From Microbacterium sp. T32 (lineage in GTDB: Bacteria > Actinomycetota > Actinomycetes > Actinomycetales > Microbacteriaceae): a stretch of 64,000 nucleotides of DNA. The notes beneath the pieces are model-generated. The model was not told the DNA's origin, made no database searches, and saw nothing but the letters and a program-made list of their open reading frames with translations. Every line of letters begins with the position of its first letter. Within the stretch, counting starts at the first letter, position 1. Positions 9,145-17,610 of the stretch are shown piece after piece. The stretch spans positions 124,001-188,000 of the forward strand of contig NZ_LQQP01000023.1 of the NCBI RefSeq assembly GCF_001619615.1, written 5' to 3'. A program made the translations under genes and the position numbers.

Positions 9145-10143
9145 ATGAAAGGCATCGGGCTCTCACGGGTCGCAGAGGCCGCCGGGGTCTCCGTGGCGAC
9201 CGTCTCGAACACCATCAACCGTCCGCACCTCGTGGCGACCGCGACCCGCGAGCGTGTCCTGCAGACCATGCAGCGACTGGACTTCGTTCCCAACCGCGCC
9301 GCTGCGACGCTCCGCAGCGGATCGAACAAGCTTCTCGGCGTCGTGGTCCCCGAGCTGGTCAACCCGTTCTACGCCGCCATCACCGAGGCCATCGCGGTGG
9401 CCGCCGGCCGCCGCGGATACGCCGTCGCCCTCTGCGTCAGCCACGACGATGCCGCCGTCGAACTCTCGCACTTCGAGATGCTCGCCGAACAGCGTGCCGC
9501 CGGGGCGATCGTCGTCCCGTACAGCGCGTCGGGCCCGCGTCTACGGCAGCTGCGCATGGTGGGAACGCACCTCGTGCTGGTCGACCGCGTGGTCGACCAG
9601 CACGACGGGTGCGCCGTCGCGGTCGACGACGTCGCCGGTGGCGCTCTCGCGACGCGGCATCTGCTGTCCGCTGGCGGCGAGGGACTCACCCTGGTGAACG
9701 GCCCCGTCTCGATACCTCAGTGTCGCGACCGACGGCGCGGTGTGCTCGACACAGCCGCCGATCGAAGCGCGGTCATCGAGTTCACGAGCCCGCACATGAC
9801 CGTCGACGAGGGTGTCCGCATCGGCCGGGAGATCGCCGACAGCGGGGCCCCGCGGCGCGTCTTCTGCACGAACGATCAACTCGCTCTCGGGGTCATCCGC
9901 GGACTCCGAGATCGAGGACTACGCACTCCCCTCGACGCATCGGTCGTGGGGTACGGCGACCTCGCTCTCGCAGTGGAGGGCGACACCAGCATCACCACCG
10001 TCGCACAGCCAAAAGCCGCACTCGGCGCGGAAGCGGTAACGAAAGTGCTCAGCGAGATCGACGAAGGCGATGCTCACCGCCACTCCACGATGATCTTCGA
10101 GCCTCACCTCGTGGTGCGCGAATCCGCCCCTCTAGGCTCCTGA
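9145..10143 (+). CDS. LacI-family transcriptional regulator of the deoxy-sugar operon
   Basis: 332 residues. The N-terminal helix-turn-helix (LSRVAEAAGVSVATVSNTIN, about 5-25) is followed by the hinge LRSGSNKLLGVVVPEL and a periplasmic-binding-like effector domain. A TTG at 9115 is also in frame, but the ATG at 9145 has a GGACGGGGA sequence ahead of it and gives the usual family spacing before the HTH. It is divergent from the transporter operon with the palindromic operator between, so it is probably the local repressor, released by the imported sugar. Confidence 0.85.
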   Translation: MKGIGLSRVAEAAGVSVATVSNTINRPHLVATATRERVLQTMQRLDFVPNRAAATLRSGSNKLLGVVVPELVNPFYAAITEAIAVAAGRRGYAVALCVSHDDAAVELSHFEMLAEQRAAGAIVVPYSASGPRLRQLRMVGTHLVLVDRVVDQHDGCAVAVDDVAGGALATRHLLSAGGEGLTLVNGPVSIPQCRDRRRGVLDTAADRSAVIEFTSPHMTVDEGVRIGREIADSGAPRRVFCTNDQLALGVIRGLRDRGLRTPLDASVVGYGDLALAVEGDTSITTVAQPKAALGAEAVTKVLSEIDEGDAHRHSTMIFEPHLVVRESAPLGS

Positions 10144-10169
10144 GCGACTGCCGCCGTGGACGAGAACCG

Positions 10170-11015
10170 TCACGTCTCGCGCGTGATCGTCACCTTCACC
10201 TTGAGCTGGCTCTTGCCGGGCCCGGCATACACGCCGCGCAGCGGCGGGACGTCGTTGTAGTCGCGGCCACGGCCGACGAGGACGTGGCGGTCGCCGATCT
10301 CGATGTTGTTCGTGGGGTCGAAGCCCTGCCAGTCCCCCGCGAACCACTCGACCCACGCGTGCGACTCGCCCGTCACGGCCTCGCCGATCTCGGCCGCCGG
10401 CTTCGGGTGCAGGTAGCCCGAGACGTAGCGGGCCGGGATGCCGACTTCGCGCAGAGCACCGAGGGTGATGTGCGCGATGTCCTGGCACACGCCCTTGCGG
10501 GCCTCCCACGCGTCGACGGCCGTGGAGTGCACGCCCGTCACGCCCTGCATGTACTCGATCGCGTCGCCGATCGCCTCGGCGATCGCGTGCGCGGCGGGAC
10601 CCGGACGCTCGTGCTGCGCCGCGATCTCGCGCGCGAGCGCCGCCACCTCGGGGTGGGGCATGGTGCGGCGCGTCTGCGTCAGCTGCTCGACCGTCGTGAT
10701 GGAACGGGCCGCCTCCTCGCGGAGCCCCTCCCACGTGATGTCGGCGTGCTCGATCGGGCGCGGCCGCACCTCCACGAGCGAGCGGGCGGTGATCGTCAGA
10801 CCGACGTGCGGCGAGAGCACGTCGAACGCCGCCACACGGGTGCCGAAGTAGTCGACGTACTGGTTGACCGACGTCGAGGGCTCGATGTCGAGCGACGAGC
10901 TGAGTACGAACTGGCTGTCGGTCGAGCCGGGCAGCATCCGCGCCTCGTTGTACGAGGCCACGACATCGCCCGGGTACACGAACCCGGTCTGGTGCTCGAT
11001 GCGCAGACGTTTCAC
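10170..11015 (-). CDS. Transglutaminase-like family protein
   Basis: 281 residues. An N-terminal beta-sandwich (RLRIEHQTGFVYPGDVVASY, typical of Bact_transglu_N) precedes a transglutaminase/cysteine-protease core with Cys in GVCQDIAHITLG, His in GESHAWVEWF and Asp in GFDPTNN. The GTG at 11015 overlaps the stop of the alpha-E gene; upstream sequence is shadow. In COG1305/2307/2308 operons this protein is grouped with alpha-E and circularly permuted ATP-grasp proteins, a set predicted by Iyer, Aravind and colleagues to make or modify peptides. Whether it cleaves or cross-links is unknown. Confidence 0.85.
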   Translation of the reverse strand: MKRLRIEHQTGFVYPGDVVASYNEARMLPGSTDSQFVLSSSLDIEPSTSVNQYVDYFGTRVAAFDVLSPHVGLTITARSLVEVRPRPIEHADITWEGLREEAARSITTVEQLTQTRRTMPHPEVAALAREIAAQHERPGPAAHAIAEAIGDAIEYMQGVTGVHSTAVDAWEARKGVCQDIAHITLGALREVGIPARYVSGYLHPKPAAEIGEAVTGESHAWVEWFAGDWQGFDPTNNIEIGDRHVLVGRGRDYNDVPPLRGVYAGPGKSQLKVKVTITRET

Positions 11016-11944
11016 GAGATCTCTCCGATCCACGCGGGCTCGGCCTGCGTCGGGAAGAACCGCGACCGGATGGCCTCGGATGCCTCGCGGGTCACCGTCT
11101 GCACGCGCTGCATGTGCTCGGGGAGCTCGGCGAGGATGTCGCTGATCGGGCGGTACTCCAGGTCGTTGCGGATCTGCCCCAGGGCACGCAGCACGGTGTT
11201 GGAGTGGCCGACGCGGTCGGCGCGGGGGTCGATGGCGCTCATGCAGTCCTCGGCGCGCTGGATGGAGTAGATGATCGACCGCGGGAACAGGCGGTCGAGG
11301 AGCAGGAACTCGGCCGCGTTGCGGGCGCTCGGCATCCCGCGATACGTCCGGAGGTACGCCTCGTACGCGCCGCACGAGCGGAGGATCGTCGTCCACGACG
11401 GACCCGAGACCTCGGTGAGCGACCGGGTCGCGAGCAGCCGCGCGGTCATGTCGGTGCGCTCGATGCTCCGCCCGAGGGTGAAGAACTGCCACGCCTCGTC
11501 GCGGTTGGTCGAGGAGTCCACGATCCCGATCGCGAGCGCCGCGCGCTCGCGCACCCATTGGAAGAACTCGTGCACCTTCTCGGTCTGCAGGCGCCGTGGC
11601 ATCCGGGAGTTCGTGGTGTTGAGGATCTCCCACAGCTCGGTCGAGACGATCTCGCGCGCGCGGCGGGCGTTCTCGCGGGCGGCGGTGATCGAGTAGGCGA
11701 TGCTCGACGGGTTCATACGGTCGACGGCGAGACGCGCCAGCACGTCCTCGCGGCGGACCGAGTCGACGTTCTCGGGGAACGGCGACCCCATGACGCTGAG
11801 GAGCGACCGGCACGCGGTGTCCTCATCGATCCACGGGTCTTCGAGCAGCAGCTGCAGGTGGACGTCGAGGATGCGCGCGGTGCCGTCGGATCGCTCGATG
11901 TAGCGGCCGATCCAGAACAGCGACTCGGCGATGCGGCTCAGCAC
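11012..11944 (-). CDS. Alpha-E domain protein (DUF403)
   Basis: 310 residues, nearly all one alpha-helical alpha-E domain beginning LSRIAESLFWIGRYIERSDG, a very characteristic start, with a second half-repeat-like LGRSIERTDMTARLL. No enzymatic motif is known. It always occurs with the circularly permuted ATP-grasp protein and may serve as its partner subunit. The GTG at 11944 overlaps the upstream stop by 7 bases and a GTGA overlap follows downstream. Confidence 0.87.
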   Translation of the reverse strand: MLSRIAESLFWIGRYIERSDGTARILDVHLQLLLEDPWIDEDTACRSLLSVMGSPFPENVDSVRREDVLARLAVDRMNPSSIAYSITAARENARRAREIVSTELWEILNTTNSRMPRRLQTEKVHEFFQWVRERAALAIGIVDSSTNRDEAWQFFTLGRSIERTDMTARLLATRSLTEVSGPSWTTILRSCGAYEAYLRTYRGMPSARNAAEFLLLDRLFPRSIIYSIQRAEDCMSAIDPRADRVGHSNTVLRALGQIRNDLEYRPISDILAELPEHMQRVQTVTREASEAIRSRFFPTQAEPAWIGEIS

Positions 11945-13665
11945 GACGCCACCTCCCCCGTCTGCTGCTGCTGTTGCTGCTGCTCGGCCTGCGGGCCGTG
12001 CTCCACGCCCGCATCGGCCTGTTGCTGCTGCTCCTGCTGGTCGCGGTCGGCACGCGGATCGCGAGGTGCCGTGGCGGGAGCGGGCTGCCCGTCGTAGACG
12101 ATAGCGATCGCTTCGGTCACGGCAGCCTGGTCGGCGACGAGGCCGGACACACCGTTGCCCTGGCCGTACTCGACGTGCGAGGGGGCGGAACCGCCGACGA
12201 CCCAGGTGTCCTTCGAGCCGCCGCCCTGGCTCGAGTTCACGACGAGCTGCCCCTCGGGGAGCGCGACGCGGGTCAGGCCGCCGGGGAGCACCCAGATGTC
12301 GTCGCCGTCGTTGACCGCGAACGGACGCAGGTCCGCGTGCCGCGGACGCATGCCGTCCTCGACGAGAGTCGGAATGGTCGAGAGCATGACCACCGGCTGC
12401 GCGATCCAGCCGCGGGGGTCGGCGAGCAGCCGCTTCCGCAGCTTCTCGAGCTCTGCGGGCGAGGCATCCGGTCCCACGACCAGGCCCTTGCCGCCCGAGC
12501 CGTCGACGGGCTTCACGACGAGTTCGTCGAGGCGGTCGAGCACCTCCTCGAGCGCACCCGGATCCTCGAGGCGCCACGTGTCGACGTTCTTCAGGATCGG
12601 CTCCTCGGACAGGTAGTACCGGATCAGATCGGGCACGTACGTGTAGAGGAGCTTGTCGTCGGCGACGCCGTTGCCCACCGCGTTCGCGATCGTGACGTTG
12701 CCCAGACGCGCCGCGAGCATGAGGCCCGGGGCGCCGAGCATCGAGTCGGCGCGGAACTGCAGCGGGTCGAGGAAGTCGTCGTCGACGCGGCGGTAGATGA
12801 CGTCGACGCGCTGCGGGCCGCGGGTCGTACGCATGAACACCTTGCCGCCGACGCACAGCAGGTCGCGCCCCTCGACGAGCTCGACGCCCATGAGGCGCGC
12901 GAGCAGCGTGTGCTCGTAGTACGCCGAGTTGTACACACCCGGCGTGAGCACGACGATGTTCGGGTCGTCGATTCCGGGCGGGGCGGACGCGCGCAGCGCC
13001 GCGAGCAGCTTGTTCGGGTAGTCGCCGACGGGCCGGACGCGCATCGAGACGAAGAGCTCGGGCAGCGTCTGGGCCATGACGCGGCGGTTCGAGATGACGT
13101 ACGAGACACCGGAGGGCACGCGCACGTTGTCTTCCAGCACCCGCATCTCGCCGTGCTCGTCGCGGATCAGGTCGATCCCCGACACCTGGATGCGAACGCC
13201 GTTGGCGCTGCGGATGCCGGCGGCCTGACGGTAGAAGTACTGGGACGAGGCGATGAGTCCGGCGGGCAGCACACCGTCGCGCACGCAGTGCTGGTTGCCG
13301 TACGCGTCGTCGAGGAAGGCCTCCAGCGCCCGCACCCGCTGCTTCACCCCCGCCTCGATGCGCGACCACTCGTCGTACGCGATGACCCGGGGCACGGCAT
13401 CCAGAGGGAACGGACGCTCCTCGCCGGCGAAGTCGAACGTGACGCCCTGGGCGAGATACGAGCTCGCGAGCGAGTCGGTGCGACCGCGCAGCTCTTCCTG
13501 CGTCATCTGCGCCAGCGTCTGGTACAGCTCCCGATACGCCTCGCGCGAGGGTGCGGCATCTCCCGGGGTGGCCGGGACGCCGAACATCTCGTCGTACGCC
13601 GGGATGCCGGATGCGGTCTTGCGCGGCGCCAGCGTGGAGCCGTAACCGTCGAACAGGTCACCCAT
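11938..13665 (-). CDS. Circularly permuted type 2 ATP-grasp protein with glutamine-rich tail
   Basis: 575 residues. The COG2308 family core (about 15-525) shows FDFAGEERPFPLDAVPRVI, EDNVRVPSGVSYV, LVVKPVDGSGGKGLVVG (the ATP-binding Lys/Gly loop) and VLPGGLTRVALPEG. Family members are predicted amidoligases forming amide bonds with ATP. After the core, a tail of about 50 residues ends in two Gln runs (QQEQQQQ and seven Gln in a row) before TGEVASC; this is unusual for the family. A leaderless promoter is likely, with TAGGCT (13672-13677) 6 bases before the ATG. It is the first gene of the three-gene operon. Confidence 0.87.
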   Translation of the reverse strand: MGDLFDGYGSTLAPRKTASGIPAYDEMFGVPATPGDAAPSREAYRELYQTLAQMTQEELRGRTDSLASSYLAQGVTFDFAGEERPFPLDAVPRVIAYDEWSRIEAGVKQRVRALEAFLDDAYGNQHCVRDGVLPAGLIASSQYFYRQAAGIRSANGVRIQVSGIDLIRDEHGEMRVLEDNVRVPSGVSYVISNRRVMAQTLPELFVSMRVRPVGDYPNKLLAALRASAPPGIDDPNIVVLTPGVYNSAYYEHTLLARLMGVELVEGRDLLCVGGKVFMRTTRGPQRVDVIYRRVDDDFLDPLQFRADSMLGAPGLMLAARLGNVTIANAVGNGVADDKLLYTYVPDLIRYYLSEEPILKNVDTWRLEDPGALEEVLDRLDELVVKPVDGSGGKGLVVGPDASPAELEKLRKRLLADPRGWIAQPVVMLSTIPTLVEDGMRPRHADLRPFAVNDGDDIWVLPGGLTRVALPEGQLVVNSSQGGGSKDTWVVGGSAPSHVEYGQGNGVSGLVADQAAVTEAIAIVYDGQPAPATAPRDPRADRDQQEQQQQADAGVEHGPQAEQQQQQQQTGEVASC

Positions 13666-13671
13666 GCAGCG

Positions 13672-13677
13672 AGCCTA
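13672..13677 (-). promoter_or_regulatory. Leaderless -10 element of the ATP-grasp operon
   Basis: TAGGCT on the minus strand ends 6 bases before the ATG at 13665, and no Shine-Dalgarno sequence lies between. This spacing places the transcription start at or next to the start codon. No clear -35 is seen. Confidence 0.5.
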
Positions 13678-13770
13678 CCGAGGCCCGTGTTGCGCAGATG
13701 TTTCCCCCGCGGCGCGCGCCGCCGTCGCTAGGCTGGCGCGACATCCGTCGCCTCCGCCGAAGGTGCCCTC

Positions 13771-14997
13771 ATGCGCGTCCTCATCACCAGTTCCCGCAAC
13801 ACGTTCGCCCTGGACCTCGTCCGCAAGCTCGGCAGCGTCGGCCATACGGTCTTCGCCAGCGACACGTACGACGGCGCGGTCGGCAACCACTCCCGCTTCC
13901 TCGCCGGGCACCTGGTCACCCCGTCTCCCCGATTCGAGACGGATGCCTTCATCGAGACGGTCGGCGCGTACGTGCGCGAGCACGACATCGACGTGATCAT
14001 CCCCACGTTCGAGGAGGTCTTCTACCTCGCGGCCCGCGTCGCCGACCTCCCGGAGGGCGTCGAACTGTACGCGGGGAGCTTCGCCGATCTGGCGCGCCTC
14101 CACGACAAGGCGAGCTTCCAGCGCCTGGCTCAGGATGCCGGGGTGCCGATCCCCGAGACGGTCGTCGTCACGTCGCCCGACGAACTCCGCGCGGCGATCG
14201 ACCGCTTCCCCCGGTACTTCGCCCGCGCGGCGTTCTCACGCGGCGGGGTCGGGCTCCTCACGAACACCGGGCCGCTCGCGGGCAAGGTGCCGATCGAGGA
14301 CTGCGTGCCGACGCCCGAGCAGCCGTGGCTCGTGCAGCCGTTCGTCGACGGGCCCATGGTCTGCACGTACAGCGTCGTCGTCGACGGTCAGGTCACGGCC
14401 CACACGACCTACAAGGCCGCCGAGCAGTGGGCGCACAGCACCGCGATCGGCTTCATCGCCGTCGACAGCACCGACACCCTGCGGTACACGCAGCAGCTCG
14501 TCGACGCCCTCGACCCGACGTTCACGGGCCAGATCTCGTTCGACTTCGTCGACCACGGCACACCCGACGCGCCGGACTACAAGATCATCGAGTGCAATCC
14601 GCGACCCACGAACGGCGTGATCCTGCTCGAGGCTGAGGACGTCTCCCGCGCGATGGAGGGCTCCGTCGATCGGACGGTCGTGGCGGTCCCCGGCACGCAG
14701 CGCCAGATCACGCTCGCGGTCCTCGCCGACGCCTTCACCGAACCGCTGTCGCACCTGCCGCGAACGCTGCACGACCTCGTGCGGGTCCGCGACGTCGGCG
14801 CCGGCTGGTGGGACGACGCCGCGATGCTGTGGAGCCCGGCGACCATCGTGCACGGGGCCAAGATCTCGCACGGCGACCGCAAGGAGGTGCTCGCCGCCCT
14901 CGGCGACGACATCGTCTGGAACGGCGAGCCGATCCCCGGCATGTCCCCCGCCGACGCCGCAGCTCTGGAGTCCGTGCACCGGGCCCCACGCGCGTGA
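13771..14997 (+). CDS. ATP-grasp domain protein, ligase of unknown substrate
   Basis: 408 residues of conventional ATP-grasp order. The Rossmann-like pre-grasp domain starts MRVLITSSRNTFALDLVRKL. The ATP-grasp fold has FARAAFSRGGVG and the metal-binding motif KIIECNPRPTNG (about 270-281). It resembles carbamoyl-phosphate-synthase/PylC-like ligases and should join a carboxylate to an amine using ATP. It is divergent from the permuted ATP-grasp operon, with only 105 bases between, so the two may act in one pathway. Its stop codon lies inside the first arm of a long inverted repeat. Confidence 0.8.
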   Translation: MRVLITSSRNTFALDLVRKLGSVGHTVFASDTYDGAVGNHSRFLAGHLVTPSPRFETDAFIETVGAYVREHDIDVIIPTFEEVFYLAARVADLPEGVELYAGSFADLARLHDKASFQRLAQDAGVPIPETVVVTSPDELRAAIDRFPRYFARAAFSRGGVGLLTNTGPLAGKVPIEDCVPTPEQPWLVQPFVDGPMVCTYSVVVDGQVTAHTTYKAAEQWAHSTAIGFIAVDSTDTLRYTQQLVDALDPTFTGQISFDFVDHGTPDAPDYKIIECNPRPTNGVILLEAEDVSRAMEGSVDRTVVAVPGTQRQITLAVLADAFTEPLSHLPRTLHDLVRVRDVGAGWWDDAAMLWSPATIVHGAKISHGDRKEVLAALGDDIVWNGEPIPGMSPADAAALESVHRAPRA

Positions 14998-15055
14998 GGG
15001 GTCAATATTTGTCGCCTGGCGGAGCCAGAAGCGACAAATATTGACCCCTCACGCG
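14991..15055. repeat. Long inverted repeat, TGAGGGGTCA family, copy 1
   Basis: Perfect 25-base arms (14991-15015 and 15031-15055) with a 15-base loop that itself pairs CTGGC/GCCAG. The arms contain TGAGGGGTCA and TGTCGC around a variable A/T-rich centre. It separates convergent genes, and the TGA of the ATP-grasp gene is part of the arm. It probably works as a bidirectional terminator; related copies are at 17.5 and 20.2 kb. Confidence 0.9.
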
Positions 15056-15062
15056 CCAGGAA

Positions 15063-16238
15063 TCAGGGGCGCAGCACGACCTTGATGCAGCCGTCCTCCT
15101 TCTTCTGGAACGTCTCGTACAGGCGGGGGGCGTCCTCGAGCGGCGCGTGGTGCGTCACGAGGTCCATCACGCCGAGCGGGTCGGCGGGGTCCTCCACCAG
15201 CGGCAGCAGGTCGCCGATCCAGCGCTTGACGTTGCACTGCCCCATCCGCAGGTTCAGCTGCTGGTCGAACATCGTCTTCATCGGCAGGATGTCCGCCTCA
15301 CCGGCATAGACGCCGCTGAGCGACACGGTTCCGCCGCGACGGACCACGTCGATCGAGGCGTGCATCGCGGCGAGCCGGTCGAGGCCCGCCGTGTCCATGA
15401 GCTTCTGGGCGATGGCATCCGGGAGCAGACCGATCGCGTTCTGCGCGAATTTGATGCCGCCGTTGCCGTGCGCTTCCATGCCGACCGCGTCGACCACGCC
15501 GTCGGCTCCGCGACCCTCCGTGAGGTCGCGCAGTTCGTCGACCACCGTGTCGGTGAGGTCGAAGGTCTCGACGCCGTGGCGCTGGGCCATCGCGCGACGC
15601 TCGGCCACGGGCTCGACCGCGAGGACGCGGTAGCCAAGGTGCACGCCGATGCGCGAGACGAACTGCCCCACGGGCCCGAGGCCCATGACAGCGAGCGTGC
15701 CGCCGTCCGGAACGTTTGCGTACTGCACGCCCTGCCACGCCGTCGGCACGATGTCGCTGAGGAACAGGTAGCGGTCGTCAGGCAGGTCGTCGCCGACCTT
15801 GATGTGGTTGTAGTCCGCGAGCGGGACGCGGAGATACTCGGCCTGACCGCCGGGTACCTGGCCGTACAGCTTGGTGTAGCCGAAGAGCGACGCCCCGCTG
15901 CCGTACTCGCGTACCTGCGTGGTCTCGCACTGGGACTGCAGCCCGCGCCGGCACATGAAGCAGTGCCCGCACGAGATGTTAAAGGGAACGACGACGCGGT
16001 CGCCGACCGCCAGGTTCGTGACGCCAGAGCCGATCTCGACGACGACACCCATCGGCTCGTGGCCGAGGACGTCGCCCGGGTCGATGAACGGTCCGAAGAT
16101 CTCGTACAGATGCAGATCGGAGCCGCAGATGGCGGTCGAGGTGATCTTCACGATCGCGTCGGTCGGTTCGAGGATCTGCGGGTCGGGGACCTCCTCGACA
16201 CTCACGTCGCGCGTGCCCTGCCAGGTCAATGCCTTCAT
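15063..16238 (-). CDS. Zinc-dependent alcohol dehydrogenase
   Basis: 391 residues, medium-chain dehydrogenase/reductase family. The catalytic zinc site is in AICGSDLHLYE (Cys38) and VLGHEPMG (His/Glu). The structural-zinc loop CGHCFMCRRGLQSQC is complete, and the NAD-binding Rossmann motif is VMGLGPVGQFVSRIG. The length and the GPFIDPGD insertion resemble the long-chain formaldehyde-dehydrogenase-like group of MDR enzymes. The physiological alcohol or aldehyde cannot be told. It is a single gene ended by the palindrome at 15 kb. Confidence 0.87.
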   Translation of the reverse strand: MKALTWQGTRDVSVEEVPDPQILEPTDAIVKITSTAICGSDLHLYEIFGPFIDPGDVLGHEPMGVVVEIGSGVTNLAVGDRVVVPFNISCGHCFMCRRGLQSQCETTQVREYGSGASLFGYTKLYGQVPGGQAEYLRVPLADYNHIKVGDDLPDDRYLFLSDIVPTAWQGVQYANVPDGGTLAVMGLGPVGQFVSRIGVHLGYRVLAVEPVAERRAMAQRHGVETFDLTDTVVDELRDLTEGRGADGVVDAVGMEAHGNGGIKFAQNAIGLLPDAIAQKLMDTAGLDRLAAMHASIDVVRRGGTVSLSGVYAGEADILPMKTMFDQQLNLRMGQCNVKRWIGDLLPLVEDPADPLGVMDLVTHHAPLEDAPRLYETFQKKEDGCIKVVLRP

Positions 16239-16349
16239 CGTGCTGCCTCTCGTCGGGGGAACGAGGGGCCAGTGTCATCCGCGGCGTGTCCTCCGCCGAC
16301 CCCGTTGACGAACCCGGCGTTCAGGGACAGGGGGTGCGGATGCCAGGGC

Positions 16350-17507
16350 TCAGAGCCGCGGGCGGATGGCGGTGTCGGCCTGGGCCAGGGCCTGCAGCGC
16401 CCGCGGGAACCGCCCGGAGACGCCGGTGCGGCGAAGGCGATCCAGCGCGGGCTCCTCGGCGGGCAGTCGGTGGTGCTCGCCGCGGACGAGCCGTCGCGTG
16501 GCGTTGAGGAGCGCCATGGGGTGGGTGTCCAGGGCGCTGTGTCCGTTGTGGAGCCGGACCAGGGTGGCATCCGGAGCCGTCCTCACCACCCGCTCGGCGA
16601 TCGCCGGCGGCGTCCGCAGGTCGCGGTCGCCCGAGAGGGCGACGAGCGGCCACGAGAATCCCGCGGCGGCGGCCGTGAGGTCGTAGGGCTCTCCCGCGAA
16701 GGCGGGGAAACGCTCCGCGAGCAAGGCGTAGGTGAGCGCCGGGTCGAGCGGGAGTCCGTCCGGTGGGGCGCCGTAGTGCAGCTCGCGGAACGCGATCGTG
16801 CCGACGACGTCGAATTCGTAGATGCCCGGGACCCGCGCGATCGACGCGTCGCGCGTGGCGTACGCGGCGAGCGCGCGCCACGCGAGTCCGGGGCGGTGCC
16901 GCACGAGCGTCCGCGACAGCTCCGCGCCGGCGAGCTCGTAGGCCGCGCGGACGACGTCGAGCACGACGCGCTCGTCGATCCCCTCGTCGACGAGTCGCCG
17001 CACGCCGCGGGACAGGTCGTCGTCGGCATCCCAGAAGAGGGCCCGCAGACGCGCCCGTTCGAGCGCGAGGTCGTCGGCGGATTGCAGCGCCGAGTCGAGC
17101 AGCATGCCCGCGACCCGGTCCGGATGCCGAGCGCCGAAACTCGACGCGAGATAGCTGCCGTATGACGACCCGACGATGAACGCCCGGTCGACGCCCTCGG
17201 CATCCATCACCGCGGCGAGATCGTCGAGGACGGCGGTGATACGCATCGCGTCGGGCGGCAGGACGTGGCCGGCGAGGTCGTGCCGCGAGCGTCCGATGCC
17301 GCGGTGTTCGACCATCAGGACGTCGAGTCCGCCCTCGGCGGCGCGTCGGCGGAGTCCGCGGTAGGGCAGAACGGATGCCAGTCCAGGGCCGCCGGGGATG
17401 ATCAGGGCCGGGGTCGCGGTACGCGGACCGGCGCGGACGTACGCGAGATCGAACGGCGGCACCCCGTCCGCCGCCGGGCGCCGCACGGTCCTCACTCGCT
17501 CGCGCAT
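16350..17507 (-). CDS. Alpha/beta hydrolase, proline-iminopeptidase-like (S33)
   Basis: 385 residues. The oxyanion motif IIPGGPGLASVLPYR, nucleophile elbow VGSSYGSYLAS, acid in SGDRDLRTPP and histidine in HNGHSALDTHP make a complete Ser-Asp-His set. A cap region lies between, about 160-290. ATG 17507 (MRERVRTVRR) is preferred over an upstream in-frame start because TACCGT ends 7 bases ahead, a leaderless arrangement, and the earlier frame runs through the palindrome at 17.5 kb. It probably removes N-terminal residues from peptides; the exact substrate is unknown. Confidence 0.8.
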   Translation of the reverse strand: MRERVRTVRRPAADGVPPFDLAYVRAGPRTATPALIIPGGPGLASVLPYRGLRRRAAEGGLDVLMVEHRGIGRSRHDLAGHVLPPDAMRITAVLDDLAAVMDAEGVDRAFIVGSSYGSYLASSFGARHPDRVAGMLLDSALQSADDLALERARLRALFWDADDDLSRGVRRLVDEGIDERVVLDVVRAAYELAGAELSRTLVRHRPGLAWRALAAYATRDASIARVPGIYEFDVVGTIAFRELHYGAPPDGLPLDPALTYALLAERFPAFAGEPYDLTAAAAGFSWPLVALSGDRDLRTPPAIAERVVRTAPDATLVRLHNGHSALDTHPMALLNATRRLVRGEHHRLPAEEPALDRLRRTGVSGRFPRALQALAQADTAIRPRL

Positions 17508-17536
17508 GCCCCCGACGGTACCCGCGCATCGAGCGC

Positions 17537-17595
17537 GTGAGGGGTCAAGAAGTGTCGCTTCGGGCGGGCGCAAGCGACATTCTTTGACCCCTCAC
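17537..17595. repeat. Long inverted repeat, TGAGGGGTCA family, copy 2
   Basis: 24-base arms (17537-17560, 17572-17595) identical except for a 4-base internal block, GAAG against AGAA, with an 11-base loop. It shows the same outer TGAGGGGTCA and inner TGTCGC as copies 1 and 3. Here it lies between two minus-strand genes, after the XRE regulator and ahead of the hydrolase, so it is not limited to convergent gaps. Confidence 0.88.
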
Positions 17596-17610
17596 ACCTC
17601 CGGACGCGGC

